From: Actinomycetes bacterium
Lineage (GTDB): Bacteria > Actinomycetota > Actinomycetes > Nanopelagicales > Nanopelagicaceae
DNA length: 64,000 nt
Reading direction: 5' to 3'
Assembly: GCA_014190155.1 (NCBI GenBank)
Contig: BJFY01000007.1
Location: forward strand, 1 to 64,000
Shown here: positions 18,718 through 26,699 of the stretch, piece after piece
Layout of the letters: each line of letters begins with the position of its first letter
Position numbering within the stretch: position 1 is the stretch's first letter
Notes under the pieces: model-generated
The model's database searches: none
The model's input: only the letters and a program-made list of their open reading frames with translations
What the model was told of the DNA's origin: nothing
Position numbers and translations under genes: made by a program

Positions 18718-19638
18718 TTAGTTAAATCGGCGCTCTAACAAAAGTAGGTCTACCTCGCTACCAGCTTTTACATTCGTGAGATCTTCTGGAATTACAATTA
18801 AGCCATGTGCATCGGAAAGGCCAACTAAATCAGATTGGTTCTCAATTGCGGTGACTTTAGATTTATCGGCTTCGCTTGGAAAAACTGCTCTGATGAATGA
18901 GTGAACACCGGCCTCGCTCAAAACATCATTTGTAAGTTTTGTCTTAATTACTGGGCGGTGTAAATCACGCAAACCCATCATGCTTCTAATCATGGGACGA
19001 ATGAAAAGTTCGGCTGAGATATAAGCTGAAATTGGATCTCCGGGAAGTGTTACAACTGGGGTTTTATCTGGACCAATTGTTCCGTAGTTGTGATTACCGC
19101 TACCCTCAATATTTGGTGTTACTGCGGTAACTGTGCCAAGTTGTTGCAGCACTCCGGTAATCAAATCAAAGGATTCATCTTCCCGTTCGCCACTAATTAC
19201 AATTAGATCTGCCCGCACTAGTTGGTCTTCGATAATATCTTTCAAAGCTGCATCAGTTTCCGGAATCATATGAACTCGATAACCAACAGCGCCGGCTTCT
19301 TTTACTGCGGTCGTCAACAACCAAGAATTTGTTTCAAACTCATCATTAGCGTCAATTAATTTTTGGCCAGGTTCAACTAAGTCATTTCCAGCAGAGATAA
19401 CAACTACTCGAGGTTGTGGTCGAGTTGGTAGGCGATCAAGTCCGATTGAAGCGGCCAAGCCAATTTGGGTAGATCTAATTCTTGAACCTTCCCGCAGAAC
19501 TAATCGCTCGCCAGCATAAACGTCCCGCGCAAGAGTGGCGCCGTGCGCATCAAGCAACGGCATGTCAAAAGGGTCAATCGGTTTAGAAAGTTCCAGAAGC
19601 GCTTGCGCAAACTCACTAACTTTGATTCTTTCGTTCAT
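18718..19638 (-). CDS. glp: Glp, short MoeA-like (gephyrin-like) divisome protein
   Basis: Related to molybdopterin molybdotransferase MoeA but only 306 residues instead of about 400. After the N-terminal segment (DAHGATLARDVYAGERLVLREG) the sequence jumps straight to SRIRSTQIGLAASIGLD and VVVISAGNDLVEPG near residue 78. The inserted central domain and the MDGYA motif are therefore missing. The usual GGVS loop is GEREDE, and the PGKP/GFG motif is NIEGSGNHNYG; TLPGDPISA is kept. It sits in the rimJ-sepX locus, as glp does in actinobacteria. I infer a structural divisome role with FtsZ rather than molybdenum-cofactor synthesis. TAGAGT lies 6 bases before the ATG. Confidence 0.8.
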   Translation of the reverse strand: MNERIKVSEFAQALLELSKPIDPFDMPLLDAHGATLARDVYAGERLVLREGSRIRSTQIGLAASIGLDRLPTRPQPRVVVISAGNDLVEPGQKLIDANDEFETNSWLLTTAVKEAGAVGYRVHMIPETDAALKDIIEDQLVRADLIVISGEREDESFDLITGVLQQLGTVTAVTPNIEGSGNHNYGTIGPDKTPVVTLPGDPISAYISAELFIRPMIRSMMGLRDLHRPVIKTKLTNDVLSEAGVHSFIRAVFPSEADKSKVTAIENQSDLVGLSDAHGLIVIPEDLTNVKAGSEVDLLLLERRFN

Positions 19639-19644
19639 GCCTAA

Positions 19645-19665
19645 ACTCTACTTTGAATCTAGGCT
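19645..19665. promoter_or_regulatory. Back-to-back leaderless -10 elements for glp and the cyclo-ligase gene
   Basis: Minus strand: TAGAGT (19650-19645), 6 bases, then the glp ATG at 19638. Plus strand: TAGGCT (19660-19665), 6 bases, then ATG at 19672. Neither gene has a Shine-Dalgarno sequence. The two hexamers are 9 bases apart inside a 33-base intergenic region. Confidence 0.55.
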
Positions 19666-19671
19666 AATCCC

Positions 19672-20247
19672 ATGGAACTTCCAACAAATGGAGCCAAGAA
19701 AAAATCGCTCCGACAAAGTTTCCGAGTAGATCGCAAATTTTTGGTGCAACCGGTCACATGGAACCACTTGATTGATTCCATCGAATTTAAGAGTGCAACC
19801 ATGATTGCTTCATATATCTCCTATGGGGACGAGCCGGATACTAACGGCTTGAATCAAACGATATTAGAGAGTGAAAAAACTTTATTATTGCCGAGAATGC
19901 GTAGCGATAATTTTCTTGATTGGGTTATCTGGAAAGGTAAAATCAAAACTTTAAAGATAAATAAAAACATAATGGAACCTATTGGTGATGCAATTGCGCC
20001 AGAGCGAATTAAGAATATTGACTTTGTAATTGTGCCAGCACTTCATGTAGATCACAGCGGAAATAGATTGGGTCAAGGTGGCGGTTATTATGATCGCGCG
20101 TTATCACTCATCACTGGATTTAAAGTGGCGCTGATATATCAAGGTGAATTAACCAGCATCGAACTCCCACAAGAGGTTCATGATCAAACATTAGATGCTG
20201 CAGCTACCCCAGAAATTTTAGTTAGGTTTAGCAAAAGCATTAATTGA
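19672..20247 (+). CDS. 5-formyltetrahydrofolate cyclo-ligase
   Basis: Converts 5-formyl-THF plus ATP to 5,10-methenyl-THF (methenyltetrahydrofolate synthetase). The 191-residue protein carries the signature RLGQGGGYYDRAL near residue 131, preceded by FVIVPALHVD, and an early basic stretch (KKKSLRQSFRVDRK) in the ATP-binding region. It is divergent from glp, matching the M. tuberculosis order Rv0992c-Rv0994 but with galU missing in between. The 3' end overlaps the convergent acyl-CoA dehydrogenase stop by 8 bases. Start ATG 19672 fits a leaderless promoter. Confidence 0.93.
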   Translation: MELPTNGAKKKSLRQSFRVDRKFLVQPVTWNHLIDSIEFKSATMIASYISYGDEPDTNGLNQTILESEKTLLLPRMRSDNFLDWVIWKGKIKTLKINKNIMEPIGDAIAPERIKNIDFVIVPALHVDHSGNRLGQGGGYYDRALSLITGFKVALIYQGELTSIELPQEVHDQTLDAAATPEILVRFSKSIN

Positions 20248-21388
20248 CATCATTTAGATGCCGAGCCATTACAATTCTTTGTACCTGGTTTGTTCCTTCA
20301 TAAATTTGGGTTAATTTAGCATCTCGCATCATTCGCTCAACTGGATAATCATTTACATATCCGTAGCCACCGAGTATTTGCACAGCATTTGTCGTGACAC
20401 GCATCGCTACATCTGAGGCAAAACATTTACACGCTGCAGAATAAAAAGTTAAATCTGGATCATTTCGTTCACTTCTTGCAGCTGCAGCATAAGTTAGTTC
20501 TCGAGCTGCAGTGATTTCCATCGCCATATCAGCCAACATAAATTGCACGCCCTGGAAATCGAATATCTCTTTCCCAAATTGCTTACGCTCATGCGAATAC
20601 TTTGTCGCCGCTTCAAAAGCACCTTGGGCAATGCCTAGCGCTTGAGCCGCAATCGTGATTCTGGTGTGATCTAAAGTCTGCATAGCTAGTGCGAATCCGG
20701 AACCTACTTCGCCAAGTCTGCGATCATCATTAAGTTCTACATTATCGAAATAAACTTCACGAGTTGGCGAGCCTTTAAATCCCATCTTCTTTTCTAGTGC
20801 GCCAAACGAAACACCAGGATCGCTCTTCTCTACGACAAATGCTGAGATTCCTTTTGAACCTTTGCTTGGATCAGTACTTGCTAAAACTGTATAAAATTCT
20901 GAACTTCCCGCATTTGAAATCCATTTCTTACTGCCATTTAAAGTCCAGCCAGTCGCACTTTTAATGGCTTTAGTTTTCATAGCGCTAGCATCAGAACCCG
21001 CTTCTGATTCTGATAAACAGTAAGAAAAACCGCTGCCTTGAGCTAACGGTATTAACCAACGTTTCTTCTGTTCTAGAGTTCCGGCAAGCATTAACGGCAA
21101 TGAACCTAATTTATTTACGGCTGGCAATAATGAAGATGAAGCACAAACTCTTGCGACTTCTTCAATAATAATTGCAACGCCAAGTGAATCCGCACCTTCG
21201 CCGCCAAATTCGGTAGGCACGTGGGCTGCTAATAATCCGGCTGCTTGCAATGCATCTCTTGCTTCTTGTGGAAATCTCGAATTCGCATCTACATCTTGTG
21301 CAAAAGGCGCAATTTTCTTCTCTGAAAGTGCTCGAGCGCTTTCGCGCAGAGCTTTATATTCATCAGGTAGCTTAAAGAGCGATTCCAT
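20240..21388 (-). CDS. Acyl-CoA dehydrogenase
   Basis: FAD flavoenzyme that desaturates acyl-CoA at C2-C3, feeding electrons to ETF. Seen: YCLSESEAGSDASAM near residue 125 (substrate and FAD contacts), SAGSS-type KKWISNAG near 155, the HERKQFGKEIFDFQ motif near 265, GGYGYVNDYPVERMMRDAK near 340 and the catalytic-Glu segment IYEGTNQVQR near 365. Start ATG 21388 (MESLFKLPDEY) fits the family N-terminus; a GTG at 21424 would add 12 atypical residues. It follows the CopD-CtaG gene on the same strand. Substrate chain length is not evident. Confidence 0.93.
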   Translation of the reverse strand: MESLFKLPDEYKALRESARALSEKKIAPFAQDVDANSRFPQEARDALQAAGLLAAHVPTEFGGEGADSLGVAIIIEEVARVCASSSLLPAVNKLGSLPLMLAGTLEQKKRWLIPLAQGSGFSYCLSESEAGSDASAMKTKAIKSATGWTLNGSKKWISNAGSSEFYTVLASTDPSKGSKGISAFVVEKSDPGVSFGALEKKMGFKGSPTREVYFDNVELNDDRRLGEVGSGFALAMQTLDHTRITIAAQALGIAQGAFEAATKYSHERKQFGKEIFDFQGVQFMLADMAMEITAARELTYAAAARSERNDPDLTFYSAACKCFASDVAMRVTTNAVQILGGYGYVNDYPVERMMRDAKLTQIYEGTNQVQRIVMARHLNDVN

Positions 21389-21430
21389 TAGGCAATTAAG
21401 CCACTTCTTCGCTTTCCCGTCCACTCCGAA

Positions 21431-23326
21431 TTAATTTTTACGCCGATCATTTTCTGCTAATTTTGCTAGGTAATTGTTGTACTCGGCGAGCTCATCTGGT
21501 TTCCCAGCAGAAACCAACCGATCTGCGTTGCGATCAAAGCGCTTAGCTTCACGGGCATCATCCCGAACCCATTGTATAAAAGTTGCAATTAACGCAATTA
21601 CGATTGGAATTTCACCCATTGCCCAGCCAATAGATCCGCCAAGTTTTTGGTCAGCGAATAAATCCACAAACCATGGCCGTTGTAACGATGCGAAATAGCC
21701 ACCATCTAATAACGAGGTTGATGACATTAAAGTGATGGAAAAGAAGGCATGAATGCTTATAGCTGCAAAAAGTACGATGATTCGAGCTAGATGTGGAACT
21801 TTTCTAGGGTTTGGATCAATTCCTACAATCACATGGAAAAAAAGCATTCCAACTAATATGAAATGGATGTTCATAAATAGGTGGCCAAAATGACCCGTCA
21901 TTAAATTTCCAAAGAGCGAAGTGAAATACATAATAAATAGCGAACCATCAAAGAGCGCCAGTGCAACTATTGGATGGGTCAAAACTGTAACTGGTTTCGA
22001 GTGCAAAACTGCAACTAGCAAACCTTTTATGCCGCGCTCATTTTCATCTCTGCCAGCCGGAAAGACCCGCAACGCGAGCGTTATGGGTGCTCCTAAAATT
22101 ATTGCAATTGGAGCGATCATCCCTAAAATCATGTGCGCAATCATGTGAAACGAAAATGCAAAATGCGAATAGAGCCCAAGTCCACCACTTGTTGCGTAAT
22201 CAATCGCTGCAATCCCAAGTGCAAATGAAATTGTTCTTCCTATTGGCCACTTAACGCCTTGTTTGCTCAAAAGTACAACTCCACGAATGTATAGAAAAGT
22301 AGAAACTAAAAGTGCGCCGAGAATAAAACCATCTGCTTCATATCCCAAAAGTAAATTACTTAGTGTTGGCGCTGCCGGCGCTCGGATACCGGTAATTGAA
22401 AGAGCTCGATCAACATCTAGTTCTACGCCATTAATTAACGGCGGGGCTGAAATTGATAACCACGTGCCAAGTGCAATTGCTACAAACATAATGAAAAGCT
22501 CGTTAAAAATCAGACGGATCATCGCAGGGGTGCCACTTAGATTATTAATTATAAATTTGCGATATTTATAACCAATTCCAATTAGAATCGCAGCTAATAC
22601 CGTTTTTGCAATCACGATATATGCGTATTTGGAACTCCAAGCAGAAATAAAATTAAGTCGAGTCCATGCATTTGCTACACCGCTTACCGAAACGATAATC
22701 GCTGCCCATAGCGCTACTCCGCTAAATCTTGGCAGTGCAATATTTCTAATTTCTGGTGCTATGAAAAATAGTGAAACCAAGCCACCGACCCAGAGCGTAA
22801 TTCCGATAACGTGGAAAATCAGCGAACCAATAGCTAAGCCGTGCAGCCCAGATTCACTCCCGTGGCTTTGAAATATTGGGGTAATAATTCCAGCCATTCC
22901 AAGTAGGAAGAGCGTGATCGATCCTCGAATATTGCGAATTATTGGAATTACAATTGCGATTACTAGTGCAATAACAAGTTGGGTTAATTGAGCTTTACCG
23001 AGTGAGGTTTGCGATAAGAAAGAACGAACCGAAGTTAAATCCAAAGAAGCGGTAATTGGTTGAGCCAAAAGATTGCTAAGCGTTAATAAAATTACCAACA
23101 TCTCAGAGATTGCCCAGAGAATTGCAAAAGTACTTATCCACTTTAAATTATTTGTCGCTGAATCGCGTAAGAAACCGTTCGTTTCTAAATGTAGAAAGCT
23201 AATCGAAAAAAGCAAGCCGATGCAAGCCACACCAAAACTTATGCTGAAAAAATTTGCAATGGGGGTAAGTAAAGTTACGAACGTGCCAGGATCAGGAATG
23301 CCGATCGCTACCCCCTTCGAAAACAT
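21431..23326 (-). CDS. CopD / CtaG (cytochrome c oxidase assembly) fusion membrane protein
   Basis: 631-residue polytopic membrane protein. The N-terminal half (about 1-310) is a CopD-like copper-resistance domain with many helices (a HVIGITLWVGGL segment near 185). The C-terminal half (about 330-600) is a CtaG/caa3-type domain with FSFHMIAHMILG near 393, GHLFMNIHFILVG near 480 and FFHVIVGIDPNP. This fusion is standard in Actinobacteria and is thought to deliver copper during cytochrome oxidase assembly. It starts 2 bases after the copC-like stop, so the two are one transcript. The acyl-CoA dehydrogenase follows downstream. Confidence 0.93.
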   Translation of the reverse strand: MFSKGVAIGIPDPGTFVTLLTPIANFFSISFGVACIGLLFSISFLHLETNGFLRDSATNNLKWISTFAILWAISEMLVILLTLSNLLAQPITASLDLTSVRSFLSQTSLGKAQLTQLVIALVIAIVIPIIRNIRGSITLFLLGMAGIITPIFQSHGSESGLHGLAIGSLIFHVIGITLWVGGLVSLFFIAPEIRNIALPRFSGVALWAAIIVSVSGVANAWTRLNFISAWSSKYAYIVIAKTVLAAILIGIGYKYRKFIINNLSGTPAMIRLIFNELFIMFVAIALGTWLSISAPPLINGVELDVDRALSITGIRAPAAPTLSNLLLGYEADGFILGALLVSTFLYIRGVVLLSKQGVKWPIGRTISFALGIAAIDYATSGGLGLYSHFAFSFHMIAHMILGMIAPIAIILGAPITLALRVFPAGRDENERGIKGLLVAVLHSKPVTVLTHPIVALALFDGSLFIMYFTSLFGNLMTGHFGHLFMNIHFILVGMLFFHVIVGIDPNPRKVPHLARIIVLFAAISIHAFFSITLMSSTSLLDGGYFASLQRPWFVDLFADQKLGGSIGWAMGEIPIVIALIATFIQWVRDDAREAKRFDRNADRLVSAGKPDELAEYNNYLAKLAENDRRKN

Positions 23327-23328
23327 TC

Positions 23329-23898
23329 TTACTTCCTAAAAGTTTTTCTAGCAAAACGTGAGAGTAGAATTAGCATAAAGAATGCAAAAACCAGTAACCC
23401 AATTACCAAGTAATCGGTAGTCTTATTTGGATTTGATTTATCATTAGATGGTTCTGGGGCGGGTGAATTAGTAGAATTAGTTATTTCTGATAACCCATTC
23501 ACGGTGAATTTAAAAGTGCCGTCAAGTGGGACATCGTTTACGGTTAATAGCTCATAAGTAACTAAGTAAGCTCCAGAAATTGTTAATGGTTTCAATCCAA
23601 CTATTAAATTCTTTCCGTCTACGGTTATAGAACCATCATCAACGCGAACGCCATTTGGATCCACTACCGTTATTTGGCTACCTAAATCCATTAATGCACC
23701 AGAACTATTTATGGTTACTGAGTTAGGTGCGACCGTTAGAACTTCATCACTTGCTGGGAATGTGCTAATTATAGAATTTGCTGAAGCTGGATTGACTGCA
23801 GCGATAGCGATCAAACCAAGCAATACTGCAACTACTACCGGTTTCCGCACGCTTAGCCCCGTTCCTGACTTCGACTCGATTCGCCTCAATACTCTCAT
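23329..23898 (-). CDS. CopC-domain membrane-anchored protein lacking canonical copper ligands
   Basis: 189-residue exported protein: a hydrophobic signal segment near residues 20-40 ending PASA, a CopC-like beta-sandwich (FPASDEVLTVAPNSVTI to DGTFKFTV), a Pro/Ser/Asn-rich linker, and a C-terminal transmembrane helix with a basic tail (about 160-188). Normal CopC begins with a copper-binding His after cleavage and has DGHP near its end; here the mature start reads NSIISTFPAS and the later motif is NDVPLDG, so both histidines are absent. Operon with CopD-CtaG implies a copper or oxidase role. ATG at 23898 preferred over TTG at 23901. Confidence 0.85.
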   Translation of the reverse strand: MRVLRRIESKSGTGLSVRKPVVVAVLLGLIAIAAVNPASANSIISTFPASDEVLTVAPNSVTINSSGALMDLGSQITVVDPNGVRVDDGSITVDGKNLIVGLKPLTISGAYLVTYELLTVNDVPLDGTFKFTVNGLSEITNSTNSPAPEPSNDKSNPNKTTDYLVIGLLVFAFFMLILLSRFARKTFRK

Positions 23899-23917
23899 CA
23901 ATCTAGAATTATGCCTT

Positions 23918-24190
23918 GTGCCTACCTATGAATACGTCTGTAACGCGTGCGAACATGCCTTCGAGGCGGTTCAATCTTTCTCGGATGCACCAATATCTAA
24001 CTGTCCAGAGTGCGGCAAAGATGTGCGCAAGGTCTATTCCAATGTTGGTGTAGTTTTCAAAGGCTCAGGTTTCTATAAAACAGATTCGCGAAAAGCTGCA
24101 AGCGCTAGTGCTAACGCTACGCCCACACCAGTGGCTACCGCGGCTGCGGCAACACCCGCACCAGTAGCAAAAAGTATAAGTACTAATTAA
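23918..24190 (+). CDS. FmdB-family zinc-ribbon protein
   Basis: 90-residue putative regulatory or metal-binding protein of the FmdB family. The N-terminus PTYEYVCNACEHAFE and the following CPEC pair form a CxxC...CxxC zinc ribbon, then VYSNVGVVFKGSGFYKTD, the family signature. The second half is a low-complexity Ala/Pro/Thr tail. The start is GTG at 23918, since the ribbon begins directly there, as in relatives; a longer upstream reading frame has no FmdB resemblance. TAGAAT lies 8 bases before the GTG, consistent with a near-leaderless transcript. Molecular role in this family is not established. Confidence 0.88.
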   Translation: MPTYEYVCNACEHAFEAVQSFSDAPISNCPECGKDVRKVYSNVGVVFKGSGFYKTDSRKAASASANATPTPVATAAAATPAPVAKSISTN

Positions 24191-24298
24191 CTACTCGTGA
24201 TGTGGTGGTTTATCCCGCTTAATTTCAGCATCACGATCTTTATCGTCTTTTTCTAAATCAATCTCATCCGTGGTGACCTTCGGCAATATTTCGCTCAT
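24191..24298 (-). CDS. Candidate 35-residue charged small protein
   Basis: Open frame of 35 codons plus TAG, starting ATG (MSEILPKVTTDEIDLEKD) and ending KRDKPPHHE. It is strongly charged, with alternating Asp/Glu and Lys/Arg, and has no membrane segment. A purine-rich GGGGTGAG run lies immediately before the ATG. Its stop codon directly abuts the FmdB stop in convergent orientation, which is how real genes are packed in this window. I do not recognise a family. It could be chance, but the gap would otherwise be unusually large. Confidence 0.5.
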   Translation of the reverse strand: MSEILPKVTTDEIDLEKDDKDRDAEIKRDKPPHHE

Positions 24299-24356
24299 GC
24301 TCACCCCATTTTCTAATCCAGATTATTTTCAATTTTCGTAAAGTAAGTATCTCAAA

Positions 24357-24362
24357 TATAAT
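24357..24362 (+). promoter_or_regulatory. Promoter -10 (TATAAT) for the MMPL gene
   Basis: A perfect TATAAT lies 45 bases before the GTG at 24408. The -35 region is weak (TTTCGT at about 24334-24339, 17-base spacer). The GGGAG ribosome-binding site at 24398-24402 fits a leadered transcript from here. Confidence 0.5.
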
Positions 24363-24407
24363 TGCGAATAGATAATTTACCGTAATTAATCCATTTTGGG
24401 AGTTAAA

Positions 24408-26507
24408 GTGTTTGAAGCGCTCGGTCACGCAATAGTTAAGCGCCGTAAGCGTACCTTTTCTATCTTTTTATTAGCAGTAATAATCCTTGGCAGCGTTGGA
24501 TCGCTTGCTTTCTCTAGACTAGATAGTGGTGGCTATTCCGACCTAAATAGTGATTCCGCAAAGGCTTTTAAATATTTAGAAGACACATTTAAAGTTAAAG
24601 ACCCGGCTGTGGTTTTTGTAATTCACTCAGAGAAACTTGTAACTGATCCAGAAGTCGTGGCAAGCGCTGCTCGATTTGAAGCTAAAGTTAAAAGTGAACC
24701 AAGCGCCGATAGCGTGCTTTCATTTTGGAGCGCCGGTGGTGCGCCAACGCTCAAGAGTAACGATGGAAAATCTGCTTATCTTTTTGTTTATTTGAATGCT
24801 GACAACTTTAGTAGCTTTGATGCGCTAGGTGGTCACTACCGCGATACTTATGAAGGTAAATTTGAAAATTTATCAATCTACGCATCTGGTGGTGCGGTAT
24901 TTGCTAATTCGATAAATACTAAAATCAAAAATGATCTTAAGTTAGCCGAAACTATTTCAATACCACTCACTTTCGTACTACTTCTCTTTATTTTTGGCGC
25001 GATGGTCGCCTCTGCGATGCCGTTACTTGTTGGAGTCTCGGCAATTCTTGGCGCTTTCTTCGTGCTCTATCTCATAACTTTATTTACTAGTGTCTCAATT
25101 TTTGCACTTAACTTAACTACGGGTTTAGGCCTTGGATTAGGAATTGACTACGCGCTCTTAATGGTGAACCGATTCCGCGAAGAACTCCATCATGGAAAAA
25201 ACGTAGAAGACGCAATAGTAAATACTTTAAAGACCGCCGGTAAAACTGTTTTCTATTCTGGCATCACTGTAATGATCACGCTTTTTTCGTTGATTTTCTT
25301 TCCGCAAGATTTCTTACGATCCATGGGTTATGCCGGAGTTTCCGTAGTTGCGGTTGCGGTTGCAGCAGCGTTAATTCCACTACCAGCAATTCTTGCGCTA
25401 CTGGGTCATAAAATAGATAAAGGTGTCGTCCGTAAAAGTGCCATCACACCTAAAGAAGATGGCCGCTGGGCGGATATCGCACGAATTGTGATGAAGCGTC
25501 CGATAGCCGTGGTGATGTTAGCCGGAATTATTCTCTCCGTTTTAATGGCACCAATTCAAGGTATCAAGTTCTCTCAAGTTGATAGTCGGGTTTTGCCAGC
25601 ATCAAATAATTCAGCTACGGCGGCTCGATTTATTGCGGAAAACTTCTCCGGCCAAGAAGGAAATCCTATTGAAATCATTATTCCTAATGGCGCTTCCCAA
25701 ATTAATTCGATAACAGAATTTAAATCTGAATTAGCTAAGCTTCCAGATATCGTCCGAATTGGTGAAATGCAAGTGGTTGGTGAAGATGTTCGATTAGTCG
25801 CAATTCATTCCATGTCGCCACGAACACCACAAGCGGAGCAGTTAATTCATCAGGTACGCGCACTTAATGTGCCAATCGGCACTTTAGTTGGTGGCGTGGC
25901 CGCAGATTACGCTGATACCCAAGGTGCGACTTCAAAGAAACTTCCACTTGTTGTGCTTTGGATTTCAATTGGCGTTCTTTTGCTTCTATTTGTTTTTACT
26001 GGATCGATAATTCTGCCGATCAAAGCTCTGATTCTTAATTTTGTATCACTTGCAGCCACTATGGGTATTATTACTTGGATTTTTATAGATGGTCATCTCA
26101 AGTTTTTGGTGGGAGATTTCACCGTTACTGGAACTCTTGATACTGGTTCAGTTATCTTGATTGCGATTGTGGCATTTGGTTTATCTATGGACTATGAAGT
26201 ATTTCTTTTATCGAGAATTAAAGAGGAACACGAAGCTGGTCGAACAAATGTTGAAGCAGTTGCAACTGGATTACAGCGTTCCGCTCGAATCATTACTGCT
26301 GCGGCGCTCCTACTTGCAGTTGTGTTCGGAACATTTATGGTTAGCGGAGTTACGTCAATAAAGATGCTAGGTTTTGGAGTCGCGTTTGCGTTATTGCTAG
26401 ATGCAACCTTAATTCGGGCACTTCTAGTTCCAGCCTTAATGCGATTGTTTGGCGAGCAAAATTGGTGGACACCTAAAGCGCTAAGACGTTTTACTATTTC
26501 TCATTAA
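24408..26507 (+). CDS. MMPL/RND-family membrane transporter
   Basis: About 699 residues with the duplicated RND layout: helix 1 near residue 20, a large extracytoplasmic domain (about 45-165), a block of five helices (about 170-330), then the same pattern again (helix near 365, domain to about 505, helices 515-690). The GIDYALLMVNRFREE motif after TM4 and its second copy FGLSMDYEVFLLSRIKEEH carry the Asp expected for proton coupling. MMPL proteins export lipids, or other hydrophobic compounds, across the actinobacterial membrane; the cargo here is unknown. GTG 24408 is chosen because GGGAG lies 5 bases upstream. Confidence 0.92.
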   Translation: MFEALGHAIVKRRKRTFSIFLLAVIILGSVGSLAFSRLDSGGYSDLNSDSAKAFKYLEDTFKVKDPAVVFVIHSEKLVTDPEVVASAARFEAKVKSEPSADSVLSFWSAGGAPTLKSNDGKSAYLFVYLNADNFSSFDALGGHYRDTYEGKFENLSIYASGGAVFANSINTKIKNDLKLAETISIPLTFVLLLFIFGAMVASAMPLLVGVSAILGAFFVLYLITLFTSVSIFALNLTTGLGLGLGIDYALLMVNRFREELHHGKNVEDAIVNTLKTAGKTVFYSGITVMITLFSLIFFPQDFLRSMGYAGVSVVAVAVAAALIPLPAILALLGHKIDKGVVRKSAITPKEDGRWADIARIVMKRPIAVVMLAGIILSVLMAPIQGIKFSQVDSRVLPASNNSATAARFIAENFSGQEGNPIEIIIPNGASQINSITEFKSELAKLPDIVRIGEMQVVGEDVRLVAIHSMSPRTPQAEQLIHQVRALNVPIGTLVGGVAADYADTQGATSKKLPLVVLWISIGVLLLLFVFTGSIILPIKALILNFVSLAATMGIITWIFIDGHLKFLVGDFTVTGTLDTGSVILIAIVAFGLSMDYEVFLLSRIKEEHEAGRTNVEAVATGLQRSARIITAAALLLAVVFGTFMVSGVTSIKMLGFGVAFALLLDATLIRALLVPALMRLFGEQNWWTPKALRRFTISH

Positions 26508-26519
26508 TTAAATTTTAAG

Positions 26520-26592
26520 TGTCCTCGGCGGGAGTTGAACCTGCGACCTACCGCTTAGGAGGCGGTTGCTCTATCCACTGAGCTACGAGGAC
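26520..26592 (-). tRNA. tRNA-Arg (anticodon CCT)
   Basis: The minus strand gives acceptor GTCCTCG/CGAGGAC, D arm AGCTCAGTGGATAGAGC, anticodon stem ACCGC/GCGGT with loop CTCCTAA (anticodon CCT, reading AGG) and a T arm with GGTTCAACTCC. The 3' CCA is not encoded (A then CTT), unlike the other two tRNAs in this window. Confidence 0.95.
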
Positions 26593-26639
26593 TTAATTAA
26601 TATTGCGCGATTCTATTACCCGCTTAAAGTAGGCGTAAA

Positions 26640-26669
26640 TTGCTTATTTATAGCGCGCTGGGCTAGACT
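26640..26669 (+). promoter_or_regulatory. Candidate promoter for the saccharopine-dehydrogenase-like operon
   Basis: TTGCTT (26640-26645), an 18-base spacer and TAGACT (26664-26669). A GGAG motif further on and the ATG at 26700 would give a short leader of about 25 bases. Confidence 0.4.
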
Positions 26670-26699
26670 CCAAAAAAACTTGTTTGGAGTTGTTTTGTT

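Noticed and set aside
18718-19638. Annotation as molybdopterin molybdotransferase MoeA
   Set aside because: The central domain and cofactor motifs are missing, and the gene order is that of glp; enzyme function is not supported.
26520-26592. tRNA-Arg as an integration site
   Set aside because: No integrase and no repeated tRNA 3' segment nearby; neighbouring genes are ordinary chromosomal genes.
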